Assembly: GCF_000744705.1 (NCBI RefSeq)
Contig: NZ_JQML01000001.1
Span: 8,814,017 to 8,878,016 of the forward strand
Reading direction: 5' to 3'
From: Streptacidiphilus albus JL83
GTDB lineage: Bacteria > Actinomycetota > Actinomycetes > Streptomycetales > Streptomycetaceae
DNA: 64,000 bases
The translations under genes and the position numbers were made by a program. The notes under the pieces were generated by a model. It had not been told where the DNA came from and made no database searches. It saw nothing but the letters and a program-made list of their open reading frames with translations. Of this stretch, positions 8,369 to 26,300 are shown piece after piece (within the stretch, counting starts at the first letter, position 1; each line of letters starts with the position of its first letter).

Positions 8369-8641
8369 GGCCCTCGCGGTTCGGCCCCGGCTCGGCCGAG
8401 GACCACGTGCAGCCATCGGCGCCCGGCGCCGGGGCGGCTCGTGGTCCCGCCGGTACGGGGGCGGGGCGAAGGGGGCCGCGGGGCGCCCGTGACCTGCGAG
8501 GACACCGTCGCGGTCAGAAGCTGCCACGGCCGCTCGGGTGAAAGTAACCAGTTATCTCGTCAAATCAGCCCTGCCAGCATCGATATCAGGCGGCCGAAGG
8601 GGCCGGACCTGAGCCGGTCGATGACGAGAACTGGTGGACGC
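8369..8641 (+). promoter_or_regulatory. Intergenic region with likely promoter for the NRPS genes
   Basis: This 273-bp gap separates the exporter from the first NRPS gene. The first half is GC-rich with short palindromes such as CTCGGCCGAG. The stretch 8538-8590 is distinctly AT-richer (AAAGTAACCAGTTATCTCG and on), which in such genomes often marks a promoter. I could not assign -35 and -10 boxes with confidence, so the NRPS genes may have their own promoter or be read through. Confidence 0.35.
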
Positions 8642-15400
<6,759 letters not shown>

Positions 15401-15436
15401 TCCCCCTCCCGACTTGCAGAGACAGGAACTCAAATC

Positions 15437-18400
15437 ATGGGTGAGAACTCGAGTGGAAACCGTCTCCTGGCGCGCATGCGGCAGCGGGCAGACCTTGGCG
15501 GGATCCCCCGCAGGAGCACCACCGGCCCCGTGCCGCTGTCGTTCGCGCAGCAGCGGCTCTGGTTCCTGGACCAGTTGGAGCCCGGCGGCGCCGAGTACGT
15601 GATGCCGTTCGGACTCCACCTCACCGGAGAACTGGACATTCCCGCCCTGGAGACCGCGCTGTCGGGCCTGGTGGCCCGGCACGAGATCCTGCGGACCCGC
15701 TTCGTCGCCGACGGAACCGGCCGGCCCGAGCAGATCGTCGACCCTCAGCAGCCGCTCGCCGTCACCGTCCACGACCTGCGCCGGACCGAGGACCCCGGCG
15801 CCCGTGAGCAGGCGGCCCTGGAGATCCTGCGCACCGAGGCCAGCCGCCCGTTCGACCTGGCCGTCGGACCGCTGCTGCGGGCGGATGTGGTCCGGCTGGC
15901 GGACCAGGAGCAGTACCTGCTGCTCGCCATGCACCACATTGTCTCGGACGGTTGGTCCGAGGCCATCCTGGCGCGTGAACTGCGGGAGCTGTACAGCGCC
16001 GCCCTCCAGCAGCGGGAGGCCGTGCTGCCCGCGCTGCCGGTGCAGTACGCCGACTTCTCGCTCTGGCAGCGCCAGTGGCTGACCGGCGACACCCTGGACC
16101 GGCAGCTCGGCTACTGGCGGGACCACCTCGCCGGCGTGGCACCGCTGGAACTGCCCACCGACCGGCGCCGGCCCGCGCACCACGGCGGCAGCGGTGACGC
16201 GATCGCCTTCAGTGTCCCGGCCGAGATCACCGACCGGCTCAAGAGCGCTGCGGCCGGCCAGGGCGCGAGTCTGTTCATGACGCTGTTGTCGGTGTTCCAG
16301 CTGCTGCTGTCGAAGTACAGCGGTCAGGAGGACATCGCGGTGGGGACGCCGATCGCCGGCCGCAACCGGGCCGAGATCGAAGGGGCGATCGGTTTCTTCG
16401 TCAACACCCTGGTGATGCGCACCGACCTGTCCGGCGACCCGACGTTCGGCGAGCTCCTGGACCGGGTCAAGGACACCGCGCTGAGTGCCTACGACCACCA
16501 GGACCTGCCCTTCGAACGACTGGTGGAGGAGCTGGCCCCCGACCGCGATCTCTCCCGCAACCCGCTCTTCCAGACCATGCTCGTCCTCCAGGCCCAGGGC
16601 AGCCCCGAGACCGACGACGGCGGCGCCTGGGACCTCTCCGGCACCCGAAGCCGTCCCGTGGCCATCAAGCGCGGCTTCGCGAAGTTCGACCTGACACTGA
16701 ATGTCATGGAGACCGCCGGCGGCCTGGAGGCCTCGCTGGAGTACCGGACGGATCTCTTCGAGTCGGCCACGATGGCGCGTCTGGTGGGTCATTTCCAGAC
16801 CTTGCTGGCCTCGGTTGCGGGTAGTCCGGGGGCGCGGTTGTCGGAGTTGGAGATGCTGACTGCGGGGGAGCGGGAGCAGATCCTGGTGGAGTGGAACGAC
16901 ACGGCGGGTCCGTATCCGGATGCGGCGACGATTCATCAGCTGGTGGAGGAGCGTGCCGGGCGGGATCCGGAGGCGGTGGCGGTGTCGTTCGGGGCGGAGA
17001 GTCTGACGTACCGCCAGGTCAACGAGCGGGCCAACCAGTTGGCGCACCATCTGCGCGGCTCGGGGGTCGTTCCGGGGGCGTTGGTGGCGGTGTGTCTGGA
17101 CCGTAGTCCGGACCTGGTGTGTGCGCTGCTGGGGATCCTCAAGGCGGGTGCTGCGTTCGTTCCGCTGGACCCGGACTATCCGACCGAGCGTATCGCGTAC
17201 ATGGTCGAGGACACGGCGACGCCGCTGGTCGTGACGCACACCGACCATGCGGGCCGGCTGCCGGCTGGGACGGCGCTGCTGTTGGTGGACCGGGAGTGGC
17301 CGCAGGGTGCGACCAGCGACCCGGTGCCGGTTGCGGGTCCGGACGACGCGGCGTATGTGATCTACACGTCGGGTTCGACGGGTCGGCCCAAGGGTGTGCA
17401 GTTGGACCACCGGGGTGTGGTGAACTACCTGGACTGGTGCGACCGGAACTATCCGCCGACTGCGGCGAGTGGTGTCGGGACGCTGCTGTACTCCTCGGTG
17501 ACGTTCGATCTGACGATCACGGCGTTGTTCCTGCCGTTGATGCAGGGCCTGCGGATCGACATCCCGCGTCCGGACGCCGACCAGAGCGCGTTCGACGCGG
17601 CGGTCGAGACGGTCCTGACGGGTGTGGAGGTCAGTTTCCTGAAGGCGACGCCGTCGCATCTGGAGTTGCTGGTCGCGCAGTTGGAGAGCGCGGGTGTGCG
17701 GCATGCGATTCGGACGGTGGTGGCGGGTGGTGAGGACCTGTCGCCGGCGCTGGCGGAGCGGGTGCTGGCTTCGAGCGGGGTCGGGACGGTGATCTCGAAC
17801 GAGTACGGGGCGACCGAGGGTTCGGTCGCGAATGTGATGAGTCTGTTCTCGGCGGTGGATCCGGGGTGGGAGGCCACGCCGGTGGGGGTGCCGATCAGCA
17901 ATACGACGGCGTATGTGGTGGACCGGTTCGACCGGCCGGTGCCGGTGGGTGTGCCGGGTGAGTGCCTGCTGGGCGGGATCTGCGTGGCGCGGGGGTACTT
18001 GAACCGTGCGGAGCTGACGGGGGAGCGGTTCGTTCCGGATCCGTTCTCCGGGGTTCCCGGTGCGCGGGTGTACCGGACGGGTGACCTGGTGGTGTGGCGG
18101 GCGGACGGGCAGATGGAGTTCGTCGGCCGGATCGATGACCAGGTCAAGCTGCGCGGCTATCGGATCGAGCTGGGCGAGATCGAGAACAACCTGCTCACCC
18201 ACCCCGGTATCAGCGCCACGGCGGTGGTCGTGCGGGAGGACTCGCCGGGCGACAAGCGGCTGGTCGCGTACCTGGTCCCGGCCGGCGACACCGCGCCGGC
18301 GATCGGTGACCTGCGGGCGCACCTGCAGCGGGACCTGCCCGACTACATGGTCCCCACCTCCTACGTCACCCTCGACGCCCTGCCGCTCACCCCCAACGGT

Positions 18401-21400
18401 AAGACCGACCGCAAAGCCCTCCCCGCCCCCGACCACCACCGACCCGACCTCGACACCGGCTACACCGCCCCGCGCAGCCGCATCGAGGAGGAGATCGTCG
18501 CCATCTGGCAGGACGTCCTCGGCCTCGCGCAGGTCGGCATCCACGACAACTTCTTCCAACTCGGCGGGCACTCCCTGCTTGCCACCCGGGTCACCAGTCG
18601 GATCCGCAGCGGGCTCGGGATCGACGTCCCGGTCCGGACCCTGTTCACCTCGCCCACGCCCGCCGCATTCGCGGCTGCCATCGGCGGCCTGGCGGCAGGC
18701 GAGACCGCGCGGCTGGCCCCGGCGCCCCGCGACGGCGGCCCGCTCCCGCTGTCCTTCGCCCAGCAACGACTCTGGTTCCTCGATCAGTTGGAGCCGGGAA
18801 GTGCCGAGTACCTGGTCCCCTCCGGTCTCCGGATCCGGGGCCGCCTGGATCTCGCCGCGCTCGACGCCGCACTGTCGGGCCTGGTCGCCCGGCACGAGAT
18901 CCTGCGCACCCGGTTCATTGCCGACAGCGACGGCAAGCCGGCCCAACTCATCGACCCGGCCTGGTCGGTGACGACCAGCGTGCACGACCTGCGCGGCACG
19001 GGCGACGCCGAGGCCCGCGAGGCCGCCGCGCAGCGGATCCTAGAGGCCGAGGCCGGGCGGCCGTTCGACCTGGCCGTCGGACCGCTGCTGCGGGCGGATG
19101 TGGTCCGGCTGGCCGACGAGGACCAGTACCTCCTGCTGACGGTTCATCACATAGTCTCGGACGGCTGGTCCGAGGGCATCATCGCCCGTGAGCTGCGCGA
19201 GTTCTACGCCGCTGGTCTCCAGGGGCGTGAGCCGGACCTGCCGGATCTGGCGGTGCAGTACGGCGACTTCTCGGTCTGGCAGCGACAGTGGCTGACCGGC
19301 GACACCCTCGACGGCCAGCTCGACTACTGGCGCACCCGGCTCACCGGCCTGGAACCGCTGGAGCTGCCCACCGACCACCGGCGGCCGGCCGAACGCGGCA
19401 CCGAGGGGGACGCCATCCGGTTCACCGTTCCGGCCGGGGTCGCCGAGCGGATCAAGGAGATCTCGGCCGGCCAGGGCGCGAGTCTGTTCATGACGCTGTT
19501 GTCGGTGTTCCAGCTGCTGCTGTCGAAGTACAGCGGCCAGGAGGACATCGCGGTGGGGACGCCGATCGCCGGCCGCAACCGGGCCGAGATCGAGGACATG
19601 ATCGGATTCTTCGTCAACACCCTGGTGATGCGCACCGACCTGTCCGGCGACCCGACCTTCACCGAACTCCTGAACCGGGTCAAGGACACGGCCATCGGAG
19701 CCTACGACCACCAGGACCTGCCCTTCGAACGGCTGGTCGACGAGCTGGCGCCCAAGCGTGACCTGTCCCGCAACCCGCTCTTCCAGACCATGCTGGTCCT
19801 GCAGAACGTCTCCGAGGGCGACACCTGGACGCTGCCGGACCTGGAGGTCGAGCCGGTCGGCATCAACGGCCAGGAGGTGAAGTTCGACTGCCAACTCACC
19901 GTCGGTGAGACAGCGACCGGCCTGGAGGCCTCGCTGGAGTACCGGACGGATCTCTTCGAGTCGGCCACGATGGCTCGTCTGGTGGGTCATTTCCAGACCT
20001 TGCTGGCCTCGGTTGCGGACAGTCCTGGGGCGCGGTTGTCGGAGTTGGAGATGCTGACTGCGGGGGAGCGGGAGCAGATCCTGGTGGAGTGGAACGACAC
20101 GGCGGGTCCGTATCCGGATGCGGCGACGATTCATCAGCTGGTGGAGGAGCGTGCCGGGCGGGATCCGGAGGCGGTGGCGGTGTCGTTCGGGGCGGAGAGC
20201 CTGACGTACCGCCAGGTCAACGAGCGGGCCAACCAGCTGGCGCACCACTTGCGCGGCTCCGGCGTCACTCCGGGGATGCTGGTGGCGGTGTGCCTGGACC
20301 GCAGCCCCGACCTGGTGTGCGCACTGCTGGGGATCCTCAAGGCGGGTGCGGCGTATGTGCCGCTGGACCCGGACTATCCCACCGAGCGTATCGCGTACAT
20401 GGTCGAGGACACGGCGACTCCGCTGATCGTGACCCACACCGACCACGTGGGCCGGCTGCCTGCGGGGGTTGAGCTGCTGCTCGCGGACCGGGACTGGCCT
20501 CAGGGTGCGACGAGCGACCCGGTGCCGGTCGCGGGTCCGGACGACCCGGCCTACGTGATCTACACATCGGGTTCGACGGGTCGGCCGAAGGGTGTGCAAC
20601 TCGACCACCGGGGCGTGGTGAACTACCTGGACTGGTGCGACAAGAACTACCCGCCGACCGCCGCCGGCAGCATCGGAACGCTGCTCTACTCCTCCGTCAC
20701 CTTCGACCTCACCGTCACCGCCCTGTTCCTGCCGTTGATGCAGGGCCTGCGGATCGACATCCCGCGTCCGGACGCCGACCAGAGCGCTTTCGATGCTGCG
20801 GTCGAGACGGTTCTGACCGGTGTGGAGATCAGTTTCCTGAAGGCGACGCCGTCGCATCTGGAGTTGCTGGTCGCGCAGTTGGAGCTCGCTGGTGTCCGGC
20901 ATGCGATTCGGACGGTGGTGGCGGGCGGTGAGGACCTGTCGCCGGCGTTGGCGGAGCGGGTGCTGGCGTCGAGCGGGGTCGGGACGGTGATCTCGAACGA
21001 GTACGGGGCCACCGAGGGCTCGGTCGCGAATGTGATGAGCCTGTTCTCGGCGGTGGATCCGGGGTGGGAGGCCACGCCGGTGGGGGTGCCGATCAGCAAT
21101 ACGACGGCGTATGTGGTGGACCGGTTCGACCGGCCGGTGCCGGTGGGTGTGCCGGGCGAGTGCCTGCTGGGCGGGATCTGCGTGGCGCGGGGCTACTTGA
21201 ACCGCCCCGAGCTGACCGGCGCACGTTTCGTCGCGGACCCGTTCTCCGGGGGTCCCGGTGCGCGGGTGTACCGGACGGGTGACCTGGTGGTGTGGCGGGC
21301 GGACGGGCAGATGGAGTTCGTCGGCCGGATCGATGACCAGGTCAAGCTGCGCGGCTATCGGATCGAGCTGGGCGAGATCGAGAACAACCTGCTCACCCAC

Positions 21401-23332
21401 CCCGGTATCAGCGCCACGGCGGTGGTCGTGCGGGAGGACTCGCCGGGCGACAAGCGGCTGGTCGCGTACCTGGTCCCGGCCGGCGACACCGCGCCCGCCA
21501 TCGGTGACCTGCGGGCGCACCTGCAGCGGGACCTGCCCGACTACATGGTCCCCACCTCCTACGTCACCCTGGAGGCCCTCCCGCTGACCCCCAACGGCAA
21601 GACCGACCGCAAAGCCCTCCCCGCCCCCGACCACCACCGACCCGACCTCGACACCGGCTACACCGCCCCCACCAACCACATCGAGCAGACTCTCGCCACG
21701 GTCTGGAGCGAGATCCTCGGCATCGACCCCATCGGCATCCACGACAACTTCTTCGAACTCGGCGGCGACTCGATCGTCAGCATCCAGATGATCGCCCGAG
21801 CCAAGAAGTTCGGCGTGCACCTCACCCCCAGGATGATCTTCAAGCATCAGACCATCGCCGAGATCGCCGCCCACGCCCAGGCCGACAGCGCGGTGGACGC
21901 CGAACAGGGAACGGTTCTCGGCGATGTGGCGCTGACGCCGATCCAGCACTGGTTCTTCGAGAAGGAGCTGCCGGACAGCCACCACTTCAACCAGGCCGAG
22001 CTGCTGGAGACCGATGACCTGGACCCGGACGCCCTCGAACTCGCCCTGCACGACCTGATCGGGCACCACGACGCACTCCGCCTGCGCTACGACAGCGGGG
22101 ACGCCGGCTGGAGCCAGTACCTGGACGACCCCGCGGGCACCCGCCTCCTCGACGTCCACGACCTCTCCGGCCTGTCCGACCAGGACCTGTGGCCGGTGGT
22201 CGGCGCCATCGGCGAGGAAGTCCAGCAGAGCCTCGACCTCCTCAAGGGGCCGCTCGTCCGCAGCGCACTGCTGAGCCTGGGGGCCACGCGCGGACAGCGG
22301 CTGCTCGTCGCAGTGCACCACCTCGCGGTCGACGGCGTGTCCTGGCGCATCCTGCTGGAGGACCTGGGCAGCGCCTACGAGCGGCGCTCCGCCGGCAAAG
22401 CGCCGCTGCTGCCGGCCAAGACCACCTCCTTCAAGGCCTGGGCCGAGAAGCTGACCCGGTTCGCGGTGTCGCCCGAGGCACGCGAGGAGTTCGCCTACTG
22501 GGCGGAACCCAAGCCGAGCGGCCGGATCCCGCGCGACCGGTACGGCGCCAACGAGGCGCGAACGGCCGACACCGTCACCGCCTCGCTCAGCGCCAAGGAG
22601 ACGGGGGCGCTGCTCCGGGACATCCCCAGGGCTTTCAACACCCAGATCAACGATGTCCTGCTGACCGCGCTGGCCCGCGCGCTGGCTGCCTGGACCGGCG
22701 ACGGACACACCCTCATCGGCCTGGAGGGCCATGGCCGCGAGGACCTGTTCACCGACGTGGACCTGTCCCGCACGGTCGGCTGGTTCACCAGCGTGTTCCC
22801 GGTCGCCCTGCGGGTCGACCGCAGCACGGACGCGGTCGCCTCGCTCGCCGCCGTCAGGGAGCAGCTGGCCAGGATTCCCAACAAGGGTGTCGGGTACGGG
22901 ATCCTCCGCTACCTGGGCAGCCCGGAGATGGCGTCAGTGCTGCAGGAGCAGTCGTCGCCCGAGGTCAACTTCAACTACCTCGGACAGTTCACCCAGCAGC
23001 TGCCGGGGATCGGGCGCTACGCCGATCCCACCGAGCCCAAGGGCCACTCGATCAGTCCCAACGGCATGCGCTGGAACGTCCTCGACGTCACCGCGGCAGT
23101 CGAGGGCGACACGTTCAACGTGTACATCAACTACTCCGAGGCACTGCACGACCGCCGGACCGTCGAGCGTCTCGCCGACGAGATGACCGTCTGCCTCCGC
23201 GATCTCATCGCACAGAGCTCCAGTGCGGGCTCCAGCACCAACGTCGGCGCGGGCCGGGCCACTGAAGGCGCCCCCCTGACCGACGTCAACGACACCGACA
23301 TGGCAGCCATCCTGGAGAGGTTCTCGTCATGA
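15437..23332 (+). CDS. Non-ribosomal peptide synthetase 2: C-A-T-C-A-T-E
   Basis: A 2631-residue two-module NRPS. Layout by residue: C3 30-468 (HHIVSDGWSE); A3 476-995; T3 1013-1085 (LGGHS); C4 1101-1538 (HHIVSDGWSE); A4 1547-2058; T4 2075-2148 (LGGDS); E 2165-2588 (HHLAVDGVSW). The C-terminal epimerase means residue 4 is delivered in the D form. The LGGDS variant on T4 is the form usual before E domains. A3 and A4 give the same pocket by eye: D-L-T-K-V-G-E-V-A. That is closest to Asn (DLTKLGEVGK) and Asp (DLTKVGHIGK) codes. The acidic C-terminal tail (DVNDTDMAAILERFSS) looks like a COM-type docking helix for NRPS 3. The start has AGAGACAGGAAC upstream, and the stop overlaps the next ATG (ATGA). 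Confidence 0.95.
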   Translation: MGENSSGNRLLARMRQRADLGGIPRRSTTGPVPLSFAQQRLWFLDQLEPGGAEYVMPFGLHLTGELDIPALETALSGLVARHEILRTRFVADGTGRPEQIVDPQQPLAVTVHDLRRTEDPGAREQAALEILRTEASRPFDLAVGPLLRADVVRLADQEQYLLLAMHHIVSDGWSEAILARELRELYSAALQQREAVLPALPVQYADFSLWQRQWLTGDTLDRQLGYWRDHLAGVAPLELPTDRRRPAHHGGSGDAIAFSVPAEITDRLKSAAAGQGASLFMTLLSVFQLLLSKYSGQEDIAVGTPIAGRNRAEIEGAIGFFVNTLVMRTDLSGDPTFGELLDRVKDTALSAYDHQDLPFERLVEELAPDRDLSRNPLFQTMLVLQAQGSPETDDGGAWDLSGTRSRPVAIKRGFAKFDLTLNVMETAGGLEASLEYRTDLFESATMARLVGHFQTLLASVAGSPGARLSELEMLTAGEREQILVEWNDTAGPYPDAATIHQLVEERAGRDPEAVAVSFGAESLTYRQVNERANQLAHHLRGSGVVPGALVAVCLDRSPDLVCALLGILKAGAAFVPLDPDYPTERIAYMVEDTATPLVVTHTDHAGRLPAGTALLLVDREWPQGATSDPVPVAGPDDAAYVIYTSGSTGRPKGVQLDHRGVVNYLDWCDRNYPPTAASGVGTLLYSSVTFDLTITALFLPLMQGLRIDIPRPDADQSAFDAAVETVLTGVEVSFLKATPSHLELLVAQLESAGVRHAIRTVVAGGEDLSPALAERVLASSGVGTVISNEYGATEGSVANVMSLFSAVDPGWEATPVGVPISNTTAYVVDRFDRPVPVGVPGECLLGGICVARGYLNRAELTGERFVPDPFSGVPGARVYRTGDLVVWRADGQMEFVGRIDDQVKLRGYRIELGEIENNLLTHPGISATAVVVREDSPGDKRLVAYLVPAGDTAPAIGDLRAHLQRDLPDYMVPTSYVTLDALPLTPNGKTDRKALPAPDHHRPDLDTGYTAPRSRIEEEIVAIWQDVLGLAQVGIHDNFFQLGGHSLLATRVTSRIRSGLGIDVPVRTLFTSPTPAAFAAAIGGLAAGETARLAPAPRDGGPLPLSFAQQRLWFLDQLEPGSAEYLVPSGLRIRGRLDLAALDAALSGLVARHEILRTRFIADSDGKPAQLIDPAWSVTTSVHDLRGTGDAEAREAAAQRILEAEAGRPFDLAVGPLLRADVVRLADEDQYLLLTVHHIVSDGWSEGIIARELREFYAAGLQGREPDLPDLAVQYGDFSVWQRQWLTGDTLDGQLDYWRTRLTGLEPLELPTDHRRPAERGTEGDAIRFTVPAGVAERIKEISAGQGASLFMTLLSVFQLLLSKYSGQEDIAVGTPIAGRNRAEIEDMIGFFVNTLVMRTDLSGDPTFTELLNRVKDTAIGAYDHQDLPFERLVDELAPKRDLSRNPLFQTMLVLQNVSEGDTWTLPDLEVEPVGINGQEVKFDCQLTVGETATGLEASLEYRTDLFESATMARLVGHFQTLLASVADSPGARLSELEMLTAGEREQILVEWNDTAGPYPDAATIHQLVEERAGRDPEAVAVSFGAESLTYRQVNERANQLAHHLRGSGVTPGMLVAVCLDRSPDLVCALLGILKAGAAYVPLDPDYPTERIAYMVEDTATPLIVTHTDHVGRLPAGVELLLADRDWPQGATSDPVPVAGPDDPAYVIYTSGSTGRPKGVQLDHRGVVNYLDWCDKNYPPTAAGSIGTLLYSSVTFDLTVTALFLPLMQGLRIDIPRPDADQSAFDAAVETVLTGVEISFLKATPSHLELLVAQLELAGVRHAIRTVVAGGEDLSPALAERVLASSGVGTVISNEYGATEGSVANVMSLFSAVDPGWEATPVGVPISNTTAYVVDRFDRPVPVGVPGECLLGGICVARGYLNRPELTGARFVADPFSGGPGARVYRTGDLVVWRADGQMEFVGRIDDQVKLRGYRIELGEIENNLLTHPGISATAVVVREDSPGDKRLVAYLVPAGDTAPAIGDLRAHLQRDLPDYMVPTSYVTLEALPLTPNGKTDRKALPAPDHHRPDLDTGYTAPTNHIEQTLATVWSEILGIDPIGIHDNFFELGGDSIVSIQMIARAKKFGVHLTPRMIFKHQTIAEIAAHAQADSAVDAEQGTVLGDVALTPIQHWFFEKELPDSHHFNQAELLETDDLDPDALELALHDLIGHHDALRLRYDSGDAGWSQYLDDPAGTRLLDVHDLSGLSDQDLWPVVGAIGEEVQQSLDLLKGPLVRSALLSLGATRGQRLLVAVHHLAVDGVSWRILLEDLGSAYERRSAGKAPLLPAKTTSFKAWAEKLTRFAVSPEAREEFAYWAEPKPSGRIPRDRYGANEARTADTVTASLSAKETGALLRDIPRAFNTQINDVLLTALARALAAWTGDGHTLIGLEGHGREDLFTDVDLSRTVGWFTSVFPVALRVDRSTDAVASLAAVREQLARIPNKGVGYGILRYLGSPEMASVLQEQSSPEVNFNYLGQFTQQLPGIGRYADPTEPKGHSISPNGMRWNVLDVTAAVEGDTFNVYINYSEALHDRRTVERLADEMTVCLRDLIAQSSSAGSSTNVGAGRATEGAPLTDVNDTDMAAILERFSS
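16802..17994 (+). repeat. Near-identical adenylation-domain block, copy in A3
   Basis: About 1.19 kb of A3 matches 24589-25781 in A5 almost base for base. I see only a handful of differences, for example GGGTCGGG against GTGCGGG near 17778. The equivalent part of A4 (from about 20010) is close but patchy. Identity stops sharply at both ends while flanking sequence diverges, as expected from recent duplication or gene conversion. Confidence 0.85.
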
Positions 23333-26300
23333 GCAAGCCCAACGTCGAAGACGTCTACGGACTCTCGCCCCTGCAGTTCGGAATGCTGTTCCACTCGCTG
23401 GAGGACACCTCCGACACCCGCCCCTACATGGTGCAGATGACCGAAGAGGTCAGCGGCCAGTTCGACGAGGACTGCTTCCGGGACGCATGGCAGCAGCTCA
23501 TCAACCGCCACTCGATCCTGCGCAGTGCCTTCGTGTGGGAGGGCGTCTCCGAGCCGGTCCAGGTCGTCCAGCGGACGGCGGAACTCCCCTTCTCGATCAA
23601 GAACCTGCTCGGCCAGGCCCCCCAGGTGCAGGAGGAGCGGCTTCAGCAGTTCCTGGCCGACGACTGGGAGCGCGGGTTCGACCTCGCCAAGGCGCCGCTG
23701 GTGAGGGTCACCATTCTCAGGATGGCGGCGCAGCGCCGGATCGTGGTGTGGTCGTTCCACCACATCCTGCTGGACGGGTGGAGCATCCAGATCCTCCAGC
23801 AGGAGCTCTCCGCGATCTACCAGGGCCTGCTGGCCGGCCGGCCGGCACAGCTCCCGCCGGCGACGCCGTACCGCCGGTACGTCGAGTGGCTGAACTCCCA
23901 GCAGCCCGCCGGTTCGAAGGAGTTCTGGACCGGCTACCTCGCGGGAGTCACCGAACCGACCGACCTCCACGTCGACCGGGCCACGGGGGAGTCGGGCGTC
24001 GGCGAGATCGAGGTCCGTGCCGACGCGCAGCTGTTCGCCCAGGCGAGCGCCTATGCCCGGGGCTCGCGGATCACGATGAACACCCTGGTCCAGGGCCTGT
24101 GGGCAATCCTCCTGTCCCGGTACAGCGGCAACGACGACGTGATGTTCGGCTCCACGATCTCCGGCAGGTCGATCTCCCTGCCCAATGTCGAGTCGATGAT
24201 GGGGCTGTTCATCAACACGCTACCGGTGCGCGGCCGCATCGACGGGGACCGGAAGGTGTCGGACTGGCTGCAGGAGCTCCAGGACGAGCAGCTCGACATG
24301 CGGCACTGGGAGTACTGCCACCTGGTCGACGTCCGCGAGCACAGCCAGATCCCGCGCGGCGAACCGCTCTTCCGCTCCATCTTGGTCTTCGAGAACTACC
24401 CGGTGATGCAGGCAGCCTCGGACATCCCGGACGGGATGACCAGCCGACTGGTCAACTGCGTGGAACGGACCGGGTACCCGCTGACCCTGGTGGCATCGGC
24501 CGGCTCGGCCCTGGAGTTCCGATTCGTTTATGACCGGGCCCTGTTCGACGATACGACCATGGAGCGTCTGGTGGGCCATTTCCAGACGTTGCTGGCCTCG
24601 GTTGCGGGTAGTCCGGGGGCGCGGTTGTCGGAGTTGGAGATGCTGACTGCGGGGGAGCGGGAGCAGATCCTGGTGGAGTGGAACGACACGGCGGGTCCGT
24701 ATCCGGATGCGGCGACGATTCATCAGCTGGTGGAGGAGCGTGCCGGGCGGGATCCGGAGGCGGTGGCGGTGTCGTTCGGGGCGGAGAGTCTGACGTACCG
24801 CCAGGTCAACGAGCGGGCCAACCAGTTGGCGCACCATCTGCGCGGCTCGGGGGTCGTTCCGGGGGCGTTGGTGGCGGTGTGTCTGGACCGTAGTCCGGAC
24901 CTGGTGTGTGCGCTGCTGGGGATCCTCAAGGCGGGTGCTGCGTTCGTTCCGCTGGACCCGGACTATCCGACCGAGCGTATCGCGTACATGGTCGAGGACA
25001 CGGCGACGCCGCTGGTCGTGACGCACACCGACCATGCGGGCCGGCTGCCGGCTGGGACGGCGCTGCTGTTGGTGGACCGGGAGTGGCCGCAGGGTGCGAC
25101 CAGCGACCCGGTGCCGGTTGCGGGTCCGGACGACGCGGCGTATGTGATCTACACGTCGGGTTCGACGGGTCGGCCCAAGGGTGTGCAGTTGGACCACCGG
25201 GGTGTGGTGAACTACCTGGACTGGTGCGACCGGAACTATCCGCCGACTGCGGCGAGTGGTGTCGGGACGCTGCTGTACTCCTCGGTGACGTTCGATCTGA
25301 CGATCACGGCGTTGTTCCTGCCGTTGATGCAGGGCCTGCGGATCGACATCCCGCGTCCGGACGCCGACCAGAGCGCGTTCGACGCGGCGGTCGAGACGGT
25401 CCTGACGGGTGTGGAGGTCAGTTTCCTGAAGGCGACGCCGTCGCATCTGGAGTTGCTGGTCGCGCAGTTGGAGAGCGCGGGTGTGCGGCATGCGATTCGG
25501 ACGGTGGTGGCGGGTGGTGAGGACCTGTCGCCGGCGCTGGCGGAGCGGGTGCTGGCTTCGAGCGGGTGCGGGACGGTGATCTCGAACGAGTACGGGGCGA
25601 CCGAGGGTTCGGTGGCGAATGTGATGAGTCTGTTCTCGGCGGTGGATCCGGGGTGGGAGGCCACGCCGGTGGGGGTGCCGATCAGCAATACGACGGCGTA
25701 TGTGGTGGACCGGTTCGACCGGCCGGTGCCGGTGGGTGTGCCGGGTGAGTGCCTGCTGGGCGGGATCTGCGTGGCGCGGGGCTACTTGAACCGCCCCGAG
25801 CTGACCGGCGCACGTTTCGTCGCGGACCCGTTCTCCGGGGTTCCCGGTGCGCGGGTGTACCGGACGGGTGACCTGGTGGTGTGGCGGGCGGACGGGCAGA
25901 TGGAGTTCGTCGGCCGGATCGACGACCAGGTCAAGCTGCGCGGCTATCGGATCGAGCTGGGCGAGATCGAGAACAACCTGCTCACCCACCCCGGCATCAG
26001 CGCCACGGCCGTCATCGTGCGCGAGGACTCGCCGGGCGACAAGCGGCTGGTCGCGTACCTGGTCCCGGCCGGCGACACCGCCCCCGCCATCGGTGACCTG
26101 CGCACCCACCTGCAGCGGGACCTGCCCGACTACATGGTCCCCACCTCCTACGTCACCCTGGACGCCCTGCCACTCACCCCCAACGGCAAGACCGACCGCA
26201 AGGCCCTCCCCGCCCCCGACCACCACCGACCCGACCTGGGCGTCGACTATGCGGCCCCGCGCAACGCCGTCGAGGAGGAGATCGTCGCCATCTGGCGGGA

